Positions 22,311 to 35,115 of a stretch of DNA of 64,000 nt are shown piece after piece. The translations under genes and the position numbers were made by a program. The stretch is from Euonymus europaeus (Eukaryota > Streptophyta > Magnoliopsida > Celastrales > Celastraceae): assembly GCA_963580455.1 (NCBI GenBank), contig OY756969.1, forward strand, positions 22,168,760 through 22,232,759. The letters are read 5' to 3'. Below the pieces are notes generated by a model, which worked only from the letters and a program-made list of their open reading frames with translations, did not search any database and was not told the origin of the DNA. Numbering within the stretch: the stretch's first letter is position 1; every line of letters begins with the position of its first letter.

Positions 22311-24975
22311 TTTTTTGATAACAAAGAACTCATGTATTAAGTGGAAAGACGAATATCTTGTAATACAAGATGAGAGACATCATGAGGATACTCCTCTAAA
22401 TAAAACAAATCTTGCTCCTACCTTAAAGCTAATTGTGCCAATCCATGTGCAACCGGGTTGACACTCTGTTGGATATGACGAACCTCCGAATAAGAAAAAT
22501 AATGGAACAAAGATTGTATGGATTCCATAAGAACCCCATATGGTAAAAAATTAGATGAATAAGATAGTACATGACTTATAACTACTTGTGAGTCCGATTC
22601 AACTGCTATTCGCCCGAACCCACAATCAAAAGCAATTATTGTACTCCTAATAATAGAGCAGTGGCTTCACCTTGACAAAGATCCTCACAGTGTTGTCTTT
22701 TTAGCATTGCCGACCCTACCACATCTCCATCATTGTCACGTAATACTATTCCAACACCCAGTAAGCCATTCTTCAAAGTTGCATCTGTATTTAGTTTAAT
22801 TAGCCCATCATCCGGACGTTTCCATCTCTTCACAAAACTATCAGCTGGTACCTGCTCTTCACCTCCTGAACCAACCGAACTAATTGAGGAGCCAGCTGCC
22901 AAAAAATAAAAAATCAGTTTCTTTACAGCCTTAACAATCTTACGGGAAGAGAATCATACAAATTCATGGACAGATTGATTGCGATTAAACCATAGCATCC
23001 AAGTAGTCACTGCCACCAAAACTACCCGAGCCTTCTCCTTGTATATATACCGAGCAAACCAGTCGTGAAAACTTTCTCCTCCTTGATGAGATAAGTCAAC
23101 TGTAAAATTTAACTCATCCCAAACATGTATGGCCACCGGACATTCAAAAAATAAATGGGATAAGTTTTCATCAGCTAAACCACAACAGGACATTCTGGAG
23201 AAGTAATTATTCCACGTCTGATCAAATTATCTTTGGTGGGGAGAGAATTGCCACATGCTCTCCATAATAGATGTTTCACCTTAGGAATTGTTTGACGATT
23301 CCATAACCGTGTTTACATACTCCTTAACTCATCCCCATTTATTGAGTCCAAATTGGTACCATCCCTCCTCAATGAATGAGCCAAGTGATAACCCGATTTA
23401 ACACTATAATTCCCATTTGACGAATGCGGCCAAATAAACTTATCAGGAGGCCATCTATTGCTAATTGGTATACTTAAAATATGATCTGCTACAACATTAG
23501 GAAAATGTGCTCTAACCACCGATACTCTCCAAGTTCCTTCATTTCCATCCAGTAAAGATGATACCATCTCATCTGCCGGTAATCGCCCATCTTGAGGAAA
23601 TTGTAAGGGCTTACCCTTTGGAATCCATGCATCCCCATATATGCGCACAGCCCCTCCATTTCCTATTATCCATCTAGCTCCTTGCTTTAATAACTCCCCG
23701 CCAGCCAACAAGCTAGTCCAGATATAAGACGGACATGATCCCCTCAAAGCACTCCAAAAATTCTGATGAGGAAAATATTTACCCTTGAGGACTCTTGCTG
23801 CCAATGAAGATGGGTTATGGATAATTCCCCATCCTTGCTTTGCCAATAATGCTAAATTAAATGATTCAAGATCCCTAAAGCCCGAACTACCTTGCGACTT
23901 TGCTCTACACATCTTATCCCAACTAACCCAATGTAGATTTGGAAGATGCGTTCCCCCACCAAAAATGCCGGATCATGCGGTTAATCTCGTCACACACCAT
24001 CTGAGGTATACGAAAGCAATTCATCAAATATGTTGGAATCGCTTGGAGGACCAATTTGATCAATGTCTCCTTCCCTGCACGAGACAAACATTTACTCCAC
24101 CAACTCCTAATTCTCCCCCCAATGCGATCCTTTACAACATCAAAATGTTGTGCTCGAGCTCTGCCAAGCATGATAGGAATTCCCAAATAATTATCACACT
24201 CCATGATACGTTGAATCCCAATCTCATTCTTCAAGATTTGACGAGTGTTACTGTTGACATTCGCACTGAAAAAAATTGATGACTTGGGCCTACTTATACG
24301 TTGTCCCGAACTCCTCTCGTATAAAGCTAGGATTTGTTTTAAAGCTTGGCATTTCTGAAGAGATGCTCCACAAAAAATTAAACTATCGTCAGCGAATAAA
24401 AGATTCAAAATACATGAGGATGTTCTACTTACAGATACACCACTTAGACTGCCTTGTTTGGGTTGCTTTATGTAATAAATGAGAAAGCCCCTCTGTGCAT
24501 AGTAAAAAAGGATACGGAGATAACGGGTCTCCTTGACGAACACCACGGCTCGGTTTAATATCACCTTTGGGAACACCATTTATCGAAACCGAATATCGGA
24601 CTGTTGAAACACATTGCATAATCAAAGAGATCCATCTTCTATCAAAACCCAAGACCTCCATTACCCGTTCCAAAAATCTCTATTCTATTCTATCATACGC
24701 CTTCATCATATTCAATTTAACGGCCAAATACCCTTTGTTCCCTCTCCGTCTATTCTTCAAATGATGCATCGTCTCATGGGCTACAATCACATTATCAAAA
24801 ATTTGCCTCCCGAGGACGAAAACACTTTGTGTCTCTGAAATAATAGAGGGCAGAATTTTTTGCAATCGATTGGCTAACACCTTGGGAGACTAATTTAAAG
24901 ACAACATTACACAGACTGATGGGACAATATTCAGATATCAGTGTTGGGCTCTTCACCTTCGGATATTGAATCTTT
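22311..24975 (-). mobile_element. 5'-truncated, decayed LINE (L1-type) ORF2
   Basis: Reading the minus strand from 24975: a reverse transcriptase start '[17 protein letters not shown]' / '[13 protein letters not shown]', 'MKAYDRIE', 'RGVRQGDPLSP', catalytic 'LLFADDSLIF' (about 24400), 'HFWWGNA', then the zinc-binding RT-associated region with 'CCGLADENLSHLFFECPVA' (about 23190-23120), and RNase H 'LIKLNTDATLK' to 'VNPVAHGLAQLALR' (22850-22410). A run of T at 22311-22318 is the poly(A) tail on the minus strand. Frameshifts and stops break the frame in at least five places, and the endonuclease and ORF1 are missing, as in a typical 5'-truncated insertion. Confidence 0.9.
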
Positions 24976-25298
24976 TATTGATATTGAATCTTCTATTGAT
25001 TATCTATTAACGTATCTTAAGGAACGTATGATAAACAAGAACCAACAGTAATGTCATCTGTCTACTCTTGAGTGAATAATTGCATTTGGACAACATACAT
25101 TTGTAGAGGCAAAGCAAAAAACATATATTCTCAATAAAGTGCCACAATTTTTTTTGATAACGATAATGCAAACTGAAAAGCTTTCCTTATTGGTAGGTGT
25201 TTTGAAGCATCAATCGATCTAATATTAATCCTCATATTATCGCGGACAATGAATCTGATCGATTAAGCTGATATATCGCACTTCAAAATATATTTTTT

Positions 25299-26933
25299 GG
25301 GATAAGTATCAGATCGGCTCCTCTGCTTACGTTTTTGGGCTATTTTGACCCCTCAACTTTTTTTCCAAACGGAAAAAGTCCTCCAATTTGGTTCACATTT
25401 ACCCTTTTGACCAAATTATGTTAAAATTTGATGACGTGGTCGTTATCCTGCTGATGTGAATTTTTATAAAAAAAATAAATCCACATGGATTCCATGTCAA
25501 CAAAAGATCGACCTAAGCTAAATCTACATGGATTCTTTCAACGATGTTTGACATAATAAAGAAGAAAGACTCAAACTTTTATTTTGTTTTGAAACGCATT
25601 GACCTTTCTCCATTTTCATTTTGAAGATAAAAAAAATAGAGCGACAACGGAGACTTAATGATATGCTAGGAAGAAAAAGAATAAGAACAATGGGTTCAAG
25701 ACAGACAAGAACCGCATCCCCTACTACCTCCGCCTCCTCCTCCATCACCCCAATCTTTTGGGTGGGACTTGTGGGACCCATTTATGCCACCAACGGCTCC
25801 GTCATCATCAAGGTCCTTGACGAGTGCGTTCTCAAAGGATAAAACTAGTGGAAGCAGTGTTTGGTGAAGATTGTCAAAATACTTGCTCAAAGCGCCGTAT
25901 GTTGGTGCCTTTTTTGTCTTCTCTCCTGGAGGTTCTAAGTTCTAGCCCCACATTTTGTTGAAGGAGAGAATTAATTTAAGATGAGCTGAGTATGAACACG
26001 AATTTATTGAGAGGGGTGAATGAGTTTAAAGATAAATTTTTGTATGTTTGATTAACGTGAGAATGAACATAAGTTTTGGTTTGAATTGATTGTAATATAG
26101 ATAAAAATATTATATTATCTTTTTTCTAATAAAATGATAATTTTATGTAATTTTAATTGAAGAATAAAATTGTGATTTTTTTTAAAATATTTTCACAAGA
26201 GGATGTTTTATACAAATAAACAAGAGAATGAATTTTGACAAAATTCATTCTCTTGCCTCATCCCCTATTCTCCCCAACCAAACGCGGGGTAGGTTCTCTA
26301 CTCAAAGCAAAGGGGGTTTGAGTAATGACTAATGAGTAGGGGTGGAAAAAATCGGACCAAACCGAAATTCGAATCGTAAAACAGAGTTCGATTCGGTTTG
26401 CGGTTTATCGGTCCGGTTTCGATTTTATGTTTTTGAGAAATTCGGTTTTCGGTTTGGTTTATGAAAATTAATTTTGATTTTAAACCGAAAACTGAAGTTT
26501 ATTTATATGTTTTAAATATTAATTAGTTATTATTTATTTACTTATTAAGTTGGTAATGTATGGTAAAAATACTTAAATAGAACATACATTCGACAAAATC
26601 GGTTTAAAATGAAAAACTAAACCGTATTAAACGGTTCGGTTTGACATATTTAGGTAAGTTTGGTTTTCAATTTTTTCGGTTTCGATCTCAAACCGAACCA
26701 AAAATTCAAACTTCCACCCCTGGTAATAAGAGTTTGAATGAATGCATTTGGATTTTCTTTTAAAAAATAACATATCAGCACGCTAATAATAAGATCAGCG
26801 ATTTCTGACAGAAGTTGAGTAAAAGCGTTAACGTCCAAATTGAAAAGTTCAAGGATTCCTTTGGCCTAAAAAAAATTGAGGGACCAAAATGATGCAAAAA
26901 TATAAATATAGGGATCAATCTGATACTCATCCC
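25299..26933. mobile_element. Non-autonomous TIR element (1.6 kb), possible gene fragment inside
   Basis: The left end 'gggataagtatcagat' and the right end 'atctgatactcatccc' are inverted repeats with one mismatch over 16 bp, and weaker similarity continues. TATTTTT on both flanks is a possible target duplication but lies in T-rich DNA. Inside, the minus strand of 25700-25860 reads 'KDLDDDGAVGGINGSHK' followed by a Gly-rich run, more protein-like and GC-richer than its surroundings, so it may be a captured exon. A hAT-like element is nested at 26337-26722. Confidence 0.55.
26337..26722. repeat. hAT-like MITE (386 bp)
   Basis: The ends TAGGGGTGGAA and TTCCACCCCTG are inverted. Flanks ctaatgag and gtaataag agree at six of eight bases, fitting a decayed 8-bp target duplication. 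The interior is dense in 'ttcggtt'/'aaccgaa' words and subterminal repeats typical of this MITE group. Confidence 0.65.
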
Positions 26934-27118
26934 TATTTTTGTTCACATTTTTTTTACATTTTTGTAATAGTAGTTGTTTAGGATTTAGGTTCTCTTCGGC
27001 TCAACCCATAAGACAAAAAGAGACCCAATTTCCTCTGAGATGCATTGCATTCCCAGTTCGCGCTCGCAGAGCTCTCCCCTCTTCCTGAAATCCCATTCCT
27101 CAAGATTTATCTAATACG

Positions 27119-29604
27119 ATGAAAGCTGAAAACTTTTATTCTGGGGTTTGCTCAAATCCATCAATCACAGTACCTCCAAAGCACACCTTAAAATTACCTT
27201 CGATTTCATGTATTTGTGTTACTCAATCCCGCAAGCGGACTCACCCCATCTATACTGTGAAGGCGCGGTCAGGGAATATATTGCAGTGTAGAAACTCTGT
27301 GGAGAAGCGTGTCGTGTTAGCTGAAGAGGATTCGAAATATGGGGTTAAAAGGAAGAAGTTGGCAGTTTTTGTGTCCGGCGGAGGGTCTAACTTCAAATCC
27401 ATTAATGAGGCATGCGGTGTAGGATCGGTTCCTGGAGATGTCGTCGTTTTGGTTACGAACAAACAAGGTAATATTGCTTACTTTTGCTCGATATATGTAA
27501 ATTATGCTTTTTCTCTGTTTCTGTGAACTTTAATTTGGTATATGCCTGTATATACTTCTGATTGTAATCGCAAAACCTGTTGAATTACCTTTTTTTTTTT
27601 TATTGTTTTGGTATTCAAAGCCGTTCTACTACTAATGTGAGCCTTATTGTGAATGAATTTTCATTTGATCGACTTGATGGGCACTTGTATTTTTTTCTCT
27701 CTATCTAGGTGTATTTTATTGATTTAATAACTCCTTAAAAGTGAGGCATGAAAAAGGGCAATGCCACTAGCTTCTAGATTCATTCTCATAATGTGTTGTG
27801 TTACTTTGAAACTGATGAAAATATGAATCTTTCGCTGTGGTTGTTCCGTTTCTTTTTTATTTATTTATATGAAGTCATAAAGTAAGACAGTAATGGGGAG
27901 TACAATGAGTCAAAATTGCAAATCCATAAAAGTTTGTAGTGTGCACAAAGGAACTTCTTTTGGGCGTTACTTGGTGTGAATGCTACGCCTCTTTCTTTGT
28001 TCACATGATCTGGCATATATGAAATCAACCAATTAATCAACGAAATAAATTTTGATTCTTGATCTATAATGACATGGTTTGATGATTGAAGTTTGTTTTG
28101 GACCACTATGAATGGAGGCTGTCCTTCAGCCATCTTAGAGCCTAGCATGGAATTATTCATAGGGATTCTGGTGAGAACTACAAAACTATCCCACTTACAG
28201 GTCATCAGATACACAATTTTGGCCGCATAGCCATTTGCCTTCAGTTTAGACCACTTGGTAAAGAAATCTCAATCGTCATACTGATTGATTACTCACTTGA
28301 ACCACTCACTCGATGCCTGAACTGGACTAATTATATTGCAATCTTGACTTCAATTACATTTTCAATATAACCATTATCTAATTCTGCGTAATGGATGTGG
28401 CAGATTGTGGAGGAGCAGAATATGCTAGAACTAAGGATATCCCAGTTATATTGTTTCCTAAAGCAAAAGATGAACCTAGTGGATTGTCTCCAATAGACCT
28501 TGTAAATGCTCTTAGGTCAGATTCTTCTCCCAAAAAGTTTTCTCATTATTGTTTCCTTTATGTTTTAACTTGGGCATTTATCAGTAGTCCCGCTTTTTGT
28601 TGTTGTTTGGTAACCTCTGAAAGGGATCTGTACCATTTCTTACTTTCAGTTTGTACTGGAAAAGAAACTTTCTACGCCATCAGTTTTCTTTCTTTATCTA
28701 CTCTCTAGCAGTACTGAAATGTTTTAAGGAAGATTATTGGGGCAGTCATTCCTTTTTTATGCATATTGTTAAGCAGGGGATTTGAGGTCGACTTTATTCT
28801 TCTTGCTGGGTATCTAAAGCTTATACCAGTGGAGCTGATTCGTGCTTATCCCAGATCTATTTTAAATATCCATCCATCACTCCTTCCAGCTTTTGGAGGC
28901 AAAGGCTATTACGGTATGAAGGTGCATGAAGCAGTTGTTGCTTCTGGAGCAAGGTATTTTAGGCATTAGGTGTCACAAATGCCATTTCTTTCTAGTATTT
29001 GTAAATTCTAGTTACTGGCCACAAACGAAGTTCATTCCTTTTACAGTGCGCCTTTCTTTTTTTGACACGTATTACAGATACTCTGGTCCAACTATTCATT
29101 TTGTTGATGAGCATTATGACACCGGACGCATCCTTGCTCAAAGGGTCGTGCCTGTGCTTGCTAATGACAGTCCAAAAGAGCTGGCTGCAAGGGTTCTTCG
29201 AGAGGTAATTAACACATAAGTTTGTGATCACCATTCTTTCACTTGTCTACGATCAAATTTAGTTCGGCATGTGAGAACATAATCTTTAGATTACTTGTAG
29301 GATACAATTCCTGTGGTTTTAAGTAATCTTTATTTATTTTTCTGAATTCAATAATTCAGCTTGAATTATACATACGGAATTGTCTGAGTAAATGTAAATA
29401 TATTTAGTTCTTATTTCACACTTTATATTGCATATCAATTTAGCTCTATTCGTTTTTTGTCAACCCAGTTCTCTTTAATTATACCTGCAGGAGCATAAGT
29501 TATATGTCGAGGTAGCGGCGGCATTATGTCAAGAGCGGATATTTTGGAGAGAAGACGGCGTCCCCCTTATTCGGAAGAAAAATGACCCGAATGAATATAT
29601 TTAG
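27119..29604 (+). CDS. PUR3: Phosphoribosylglycinamide formyltransferase, chloroplast
   Basis: Exons 27119-27467, 28404-28515, 28777-28953, 29078-29204 and 29491-29604 join in phase to 292 aa, the family's plant length. The enzyme transfers a formyl group from 10-formyl-THF to GAR, the third step of purine synthesis, which in plants occurs in plastids. Residues 1 to about 75 form a basic, Ser/Thr-rich transit peptide. The catalytic domain starts at KRKKLAVFV, with phosphate loop SGGGSN (86-91). The active site has N184-I-H186-P-S-L and D227 in HYDTG, equivalent to E. coli PurN N106, H108 and D144. Intron 1 is long (936 bp). An open frame inside it on the minus strand (27861-28214) is not recognised and is probably old repeat DNA. 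A 3' UTR with a possible intron follows. Confidence 0.95.
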
Positions 29605-31179
29605 CTTCAGGTATGATCTTAGGCAATGATACATAAATCATAATAATACTACTACTTCTCAATTTTAATTAGCTTTCATGCATTTGGTATGTTCAGACTT
29701 AAAAATCTTATGCATTCAATTACTCACCCCAATGAAAACCAGAAAATGTACTAATAAACACCAGTTTTGTCCAACCTTCGATGATGCAACTACTGAAAAA
29801 CCCGCCTCAGTGCGTCATTCTTGGCTTTTTGTTCTGTTGCAGGGTGTATTTTTTGAAGAGTGAGGCATCTCAGACATGTTATTAACGACATATACTCAGA
29901 ACATGATAGTTGAATGGCAAGTTGTTTTGGGTTCCTTAAGGATGTTTTACTCTGCTGCAACTTTCTTAAAATGGTTCTGAAATTGTGGCTGGGAAATGCT
30001 GTTGGCCATGTTGAATGCAGACTTGACTGCAAGAAGTCATATCGAGTCTCGATGTTTTTTTTTCTTTTTCTTTGGCTGTAATTCTTAGAAACATGCTGAT
30101 CCGATGCTGGTAGATTGTAGTTGCATTTGGCAACTCTAATAACTATCTATATTCTGGCACGCCATGATTGCATTGCTGCCTGTAACGGTATCGACAACAG
30201 AGAGGTGTTCTTGGTAATAAAAAAGATTGCATCTGTGTCCGTTTATGTGATCAAGTGCTTCTGGTTTGATTCAGTTTGTCAGCTTTGGTTCTTTACTTAC
30301 TGCCTGCCTTTTATTAATTTGAGAATCTCTCGGTAAGTATAAACTATCTGGTCAGGGGAACAGATAACTGGATGACGTCAAACACTCGAACTAGTAGATG
30401 CGGGGGATTTGTTTATGGGCCGAGCCTGCAACCCACATTAGCGACCCGAATCCAAAAGAGACTTCTATATATCTTGCATTCGATGGTGTTAGGGTTTACG
30501 CTTCTATTTTTTGTTCTTCCGCCTCTATAGTCCTGTCAAAAAATAGATTTCTTCTCTCTGATTTATTTGATTGTGAGGCTGCATGTACCAAGAGAAGGGA
30601 TTGATCAGTGCCCTTGATCTTGAATTGCCGGATCGGCTGTAGCGAAATCGAAACAGGCTGAGAAGTTAACTGGCCGGTTGTTGTTTGAGATTTCTCTCTC
30701 TGTCGTCAACATATCTGCTTACCGAACTTCTCACATTTTTTTAATTTTCTTCCGCCTTCAATCTTTAATTTTCTTTCCAACTATTGAGTTGGTGTTTTCG
30801 AATTTGTTGGATGAGAAGGGAGAAAATATTGAAACGGCAAAGGATTTAGCCGTTTTGAGAGTCCCTTCTCTTACATTACTCTCTTTTGAGGGGTCACTTT
30901 CCAGGCTAGCTGCCTTATTTTCCAGCAGTTCGCGTCTATGGGTGCCCACATTTCAGCCTAATTAGAAGCCTAAAGCCCAAGTAGAGGCCTTTTGTTGAGA
31001 CTGGGCCTGATAAGTATGATTTATGAAACAAATTTGAACCAAATAATATAGAAGCTAGAGCTTAGAACGAAAATTATGATCCAAAAAACTCATGATTGTG
31101 ATAGCTCATTTGCTGCAAAGGGCTTTGTCAACAGCAGTGTTTTCCAACGATGGAAACGAAACAACAACGATTTAAGTTA
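29605..31179. other. PUR3 3' region and unassigned sequence
   Basis: The first few hundred bases are probably PUR3 3' UTR; an acceptor-like 'gttgcag' at 29842 leaves open a UTR intron. Around 30460-30960 the sequence has a more gene-like composition, with 'tatatatc' and CT-rich 'ttctctctctgtcg' text like a leader, but no open frame continues into a recognisable protein. Confidence 0.35.
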
Positions 31180-31605
31180 GGGAAATATGCTCAGACCCCT
31201 CCTAAATTATTATCATTGTATAAATACTCCCTACACTAATAAAAATGATAAACATACTCCCAGTTTTATGTTGCCCGTTAAAGCATTTTATGTTGATCGT
31301 TAAAGCAAACAGTCAATTCTCCTAAACCTATTTAACATTAGGGGATCAATACATTATATGAAAACTTTAGGGGGTATTTACACAAAATACAGATATCTAA
31401 TTATCATCCTCAAATCTCTCCCTGGTTTATGTTAATTATATTATCTGTGTTAATAGTACAATTAACATTACATTAATATAAGTTTAGGAGGGTTGACCAT
31501 TTTTTTAACTATCAACTGAAAACTGGGAGTGTGGTTGCGTTTTTCGTTAGTGTAGTAGGGTATTTACACAACGGCAATAATTTAAGGGGTTTGAGCATAT
31601 TTTCC
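31180..31605. repeat. MITE with long terminal inverted repeats (about 425 bp)
   Basis: The left arm 'gggaaatatgctcagacccc' through 'catactcccagtt' (31180-31266) matches the reverse complement of the right arm (about 31518-31605: 'aactgggagtgtgg' to 'gagcatattttcc') over some 85 bp with a modest number of mismatches. No coding potential is visible. It lies between the PUR3 and DUF506 genes. Confidence 0.75.
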
Positions 31606-31855
31606 TTTTTTTGCTGGACTGTTGCGTGGATGAGAGATAAAAAAATACCTTTAAAAGTAGAAAGTCAAGTTAAATTGATCAAAATTGGAGTATGATTAAA
31701 AAATAGTGGAGTAGAAATAAAGTTGACGTATTTAAAATTTTTACCCCAAAGCTTTACAAAAGTCCCTCAAAAACTTAAAAAACTGAAAATAAGTACTGAC
31801 ACTCTTTTTACATGTCATTTTTACAATCAAATAATCAATCCCAACCTTCCTACAA

Positions 31856-32824
31856 TCACATGCCATTGAAAACAGCAGTCAAGTGACCAAATCTCATCCT
31901 ATCCTTCCTCCCAAAATCATCTCGAAAGCCTACACCGGAAAACCCTCCAACCCAAGAATTGATCTTCACACTTGATGCCAATGCCATTGCGGTTGGTGTT
32001 TCATTGGTTGTTCTATCGTAATGACCAAACCACTTGGCTTGCACGAACCCATTTCTCCTCCATGGAGGAATGTCCATTGACACACTCTTCATGGACTCTC
32101 TTATAGCGCTGCACATCACCCTTGTCACCTTCTTCAGCTCCTCTGGTTTCCCTATAAATATCTTTGGGAAAAGATTGAGCAGCGAGAGGTAACCGTTAGT
32201 GGGACGAGCTATCTCAAATTCTCCAGCAAGATTTACTTCAACAATGTAGCGAGCACCGTTGATGTTTACATCAACATGCTCGTATATCCCCGCCGGACGA
32301 CTCCCGAATTTCTCCCATTGCGACTTGCACAGACCTAGATTTGATTAACCAGCATTGATAAGCAAATGTAACTCCATATATAAAGCATTGACATGAGTAA
32401 TAAGATATATATGAAGATAGTCCTCACCAGCGTCGAGGCCTCTTTCACGTAAACGAGACATCAACCAACGCTTCAAGTCCTGCACCCTCTGATTCCCAAT
32501 AGCCTCCAATGCAAACTCTGTCTCCTCGAAAATCTTCTGCTTCGCATCATCAGCATCGTCGTTGCAGAACCACCTCTTCAACTTGTCACTATACTCAGAA
32601 TCCGACCACGAACACTCTGTCTGATCTTCTTCTTGTTCGATCTCGCGCACAACATTTTTGTCTTCGTTGTCTGTTTCAATGAAGCAATTCACGAGGCCCG
32701 ACAAATCGTATGGACTCTCCGGACAGTGGTCGCTCCCACTACTACCACACGGAGACTGTCTCGCCTTAGACGCCTCGTTAAACGCCTCCGCGATCCTCTT
32801 GAACCTCATCGGAATCTTTGCCAT
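31856..32824 (-). CDS. DUF506 (PDDEXK_6) family protein
   Basis: Exon 1 is 32824-32428 and exon 2 is 32334-31856 on the minus strand, 291 aa in all. The N-terminal third opens MAKIPMRFKRIAEAFNEA and includes an acidic stretch (EQEEDQTECSWSDSEYSD). The DUF506 core begins around residue 95 and contains 'LMSRLRERGLDAG', then across the intron 'LCKSQWEKFGSRPAG' and 'IVEVNLAGEFEIARPT', and later 'PPWRRNGFVQAKWFG'. The family is plant-specific in this form and is placed by profile methods in the PD-(D/E)XK nuclease superfamily; its biochemical role is unsettled, and members are often stress- or nutrient-responsive. A good TATA box lies about 140 bp upstream of the ATG. Confidence 0.92.
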
Positions 32825-32960
32825 TGTGACTGTACGTATCCGTGAAAAAAGAAATCTTATGTGATTTTATTTAGACTGAGAGAGAGATCGAGAGGTTTGA
32901 TTGTGAGGTGGAGATGGTGAAATGATGTCGAGGAGATGTTGAAATATAATGGCGTGGGGG

Positions 32961-32970
32961 TTATTTATAG
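32961..32970 (-). promoter_or_regulatory. TATA box of the DUF506 gene
   Basis: On the minus strand it reads CTATAAATAA, about 140 bp upstream of the ATG at 32824, implying a leader of roughly 105-115 nt. Confidence 0.6.
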
Positions 32971-34156
32971 GTTGAAGGTGCTATAACTCGTATAAGGATG
33001 TATGTGTAATTACGTGTGTATTACGTAAATGAATCAGTAGTGATGTGTATAAATATATTTGTAATGTCCAATTAATTTCAAAAATATAGTAATAAATAAT
33101 AGTCCATATTTTAGGAGCTCAGGAGAACTTATAACTAAACAATATATGTTAAATCATAAGGAAAACGAATTCGCTAAATTGAAAATTCTAACAAATTATA
33201 TATCAAATTTTCATGTTATAACCTCAATAATAAATGTTAAATCCTAAGGAAAACGAATTCACTAAACCCTAACGGGCTAATAATTGATTAGAATAAAATC
33301 ATAAACAAAAAAAATCTTCAGCATATTGATTAAGACAGAAAGATAATGAATTAGAATAGAGAAAATAATAGAATAACTAGATATTGGCTGCCATGCATGG
33401 GTTCTCAAAATATGAGCTACCATGTGGTACCAAAATATGGATTACGTATCATTTTTCATTTCAAAAAATCTTGCCTTTTTCATGTTTTAAAACTCGTGTA
33501 AAGGGTAATGTCTGAATATATCTGACATATTATAAATTGGTGTAAACACTCTACCAAACAGATATTTTGTGTATCCATTGTAAACACTTACATCCCACAT
33601 ATTAGCCATCGATGTGATTTGTAAATATAAATTTAATCTTTCTTAACTAAGATGGTATTTTAAAAATAAAAAAGGGGCGAAATTTAGGCTTAAAACCGAC
33701 AATACATTTTTGGCTTAATTTGCACAACTTCTAAGTTGGTGAAAAATACGTCTTCTGGATGGATGTCAATTGTTTTGTTATTTCCATTTTCTCCCGAAAC
33801 TTAAAAAAGTCCAATTTGTTAGGAGCTAAAAGAGTAAAAGGTGTCATTTTTATCATTATTCTTTGGGTGTATATGGTTTTGTGTCATCATGTGAATGCCA
33901 TTCGATGACATACGACTAATACTCACTGACTGGAGTTTCCATGTGTGATTCTTGCGTTTCACCACAGACTGTCACAAGACTGACATGTCATGATCTTATC
34001 TTTAGTTGGACGTGGAAAATATCTCTTAATTTCTCTATTGCCTCTACATTTTTTCGAATTTTTTTTACATATTGAAATTCATTAAACGCGTAAAACTCTT
34101 CCTAACAAGACTCATATTCGATAACTTTTATTTCATTATTAAACTACGTTACATAC
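32971..34156. other. Intergenic, no supported gene
   Basis: AT-rich upstream DNA of the DUF506 gene. I see no repeat structure or coding signal beyond short direct repeats such as 'taaggaaaacgaattc', present near 33160 and 33250. Confidence 0.4.
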
Positions 34157-35110
34157 TGTTGGTTTGTGCCCGATGAATGTATGACAATTGGGTGATGATG
34201 TGCAGGGATGTAACCTACCACAGTTGTTGTAGCAAGTTACTTCAGCATTCTGTGTGGGCTTTAATGTATGAGTTATAACTTCTTATTAAACTCATGGGCT
34301 TTATGTAAGGTGTTACATGAGTTCTTATTTAATGGAATGTCTTATACAATTGTGATAGGTATCTTATTTTTATGGGTTTGTCCACATACAGTTATGTAAA
34401 TGCTAGTGTTCTATTGAGAATTAAATTAGTGTGGATGCCGTGTATTTGGATAGCTAATTTAGTGGTTTTTACAGGATTGTCTCATGACACGTGGAGACGT
34501 TATTATCATTCACCGTGCATGTGTTATCACATAAGTATGGATGTGTGTTGTATCTTTTCAGGTGCGAAGGTGATAAGTTTCTTATGAGAAAAGAAGTCTC
34601 GATCTCTAAGACTCTTGCATGGTATAAAGACATCATCGTGGTTGTTTTTGGGACTACCAAAGTTACTAGTAATTAAAGATTTGAGCATTGTTTTTGTAAC
34701 TTCTTGTAAGCAAATCATCTCATTATTATTTCGTGTGTGAGATTCTAAATGTGAGAGTTTAATGAGTGATTTGTAGTGACGGCTTTTGTATTGAGAGTTG
34801 TTCTTCTTGGATTACTTGTTCGTGTAGGCTCTTGGGGATTTCAAGAGTAGTCTCTACCTTGTTGGATTGAGTGAGGTTGAAGCAAAATAGTGAATGAGAG
34901 GGATGAGCGATGTCTTTAGTTCAAATATAGGGTTGTAATTCGTGATTCGTTATTAATGGATTGTTCCTCAATGTTAGTCGCTCATAGACTCGAGATTTTT
35001 CTCATGTTGAGTTTTCCTCGTAAAATACTTGGTGTTATTTTTGTTTATTTTCCGCATTTTAGTTTCTATATTTGTTGGCTAATGTTCTTAGTGAGGTACA
35101 CCGACTCTCA
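34157..35110 (+). mobile_element. Probable solo LTR (954 bp)
   Basis: It begins TGTTGG and ends CTCTCA, and is flanked on both sides by CATAC (34152-34156 and 35111-35115), a perfect 5-bp target duplication. No primer-binding site follows at 35111 and no internal region is present. The sequence near 34780-35090 has the look of an LTR transcript leader. The strand is inferred from that. Loss of the internal part by LTR-LTR recombination would explain it. Confidence 0.6.
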
Positions 35111-35115
35111 CATAC

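Noticed and set aside
27861..28214. 117-codon minus-strand frame in PUR3 intron 1
   Set aside because: Not recognisable as a protein; it may be an old repeat fragment. The PUR3 exons join correctly around it.
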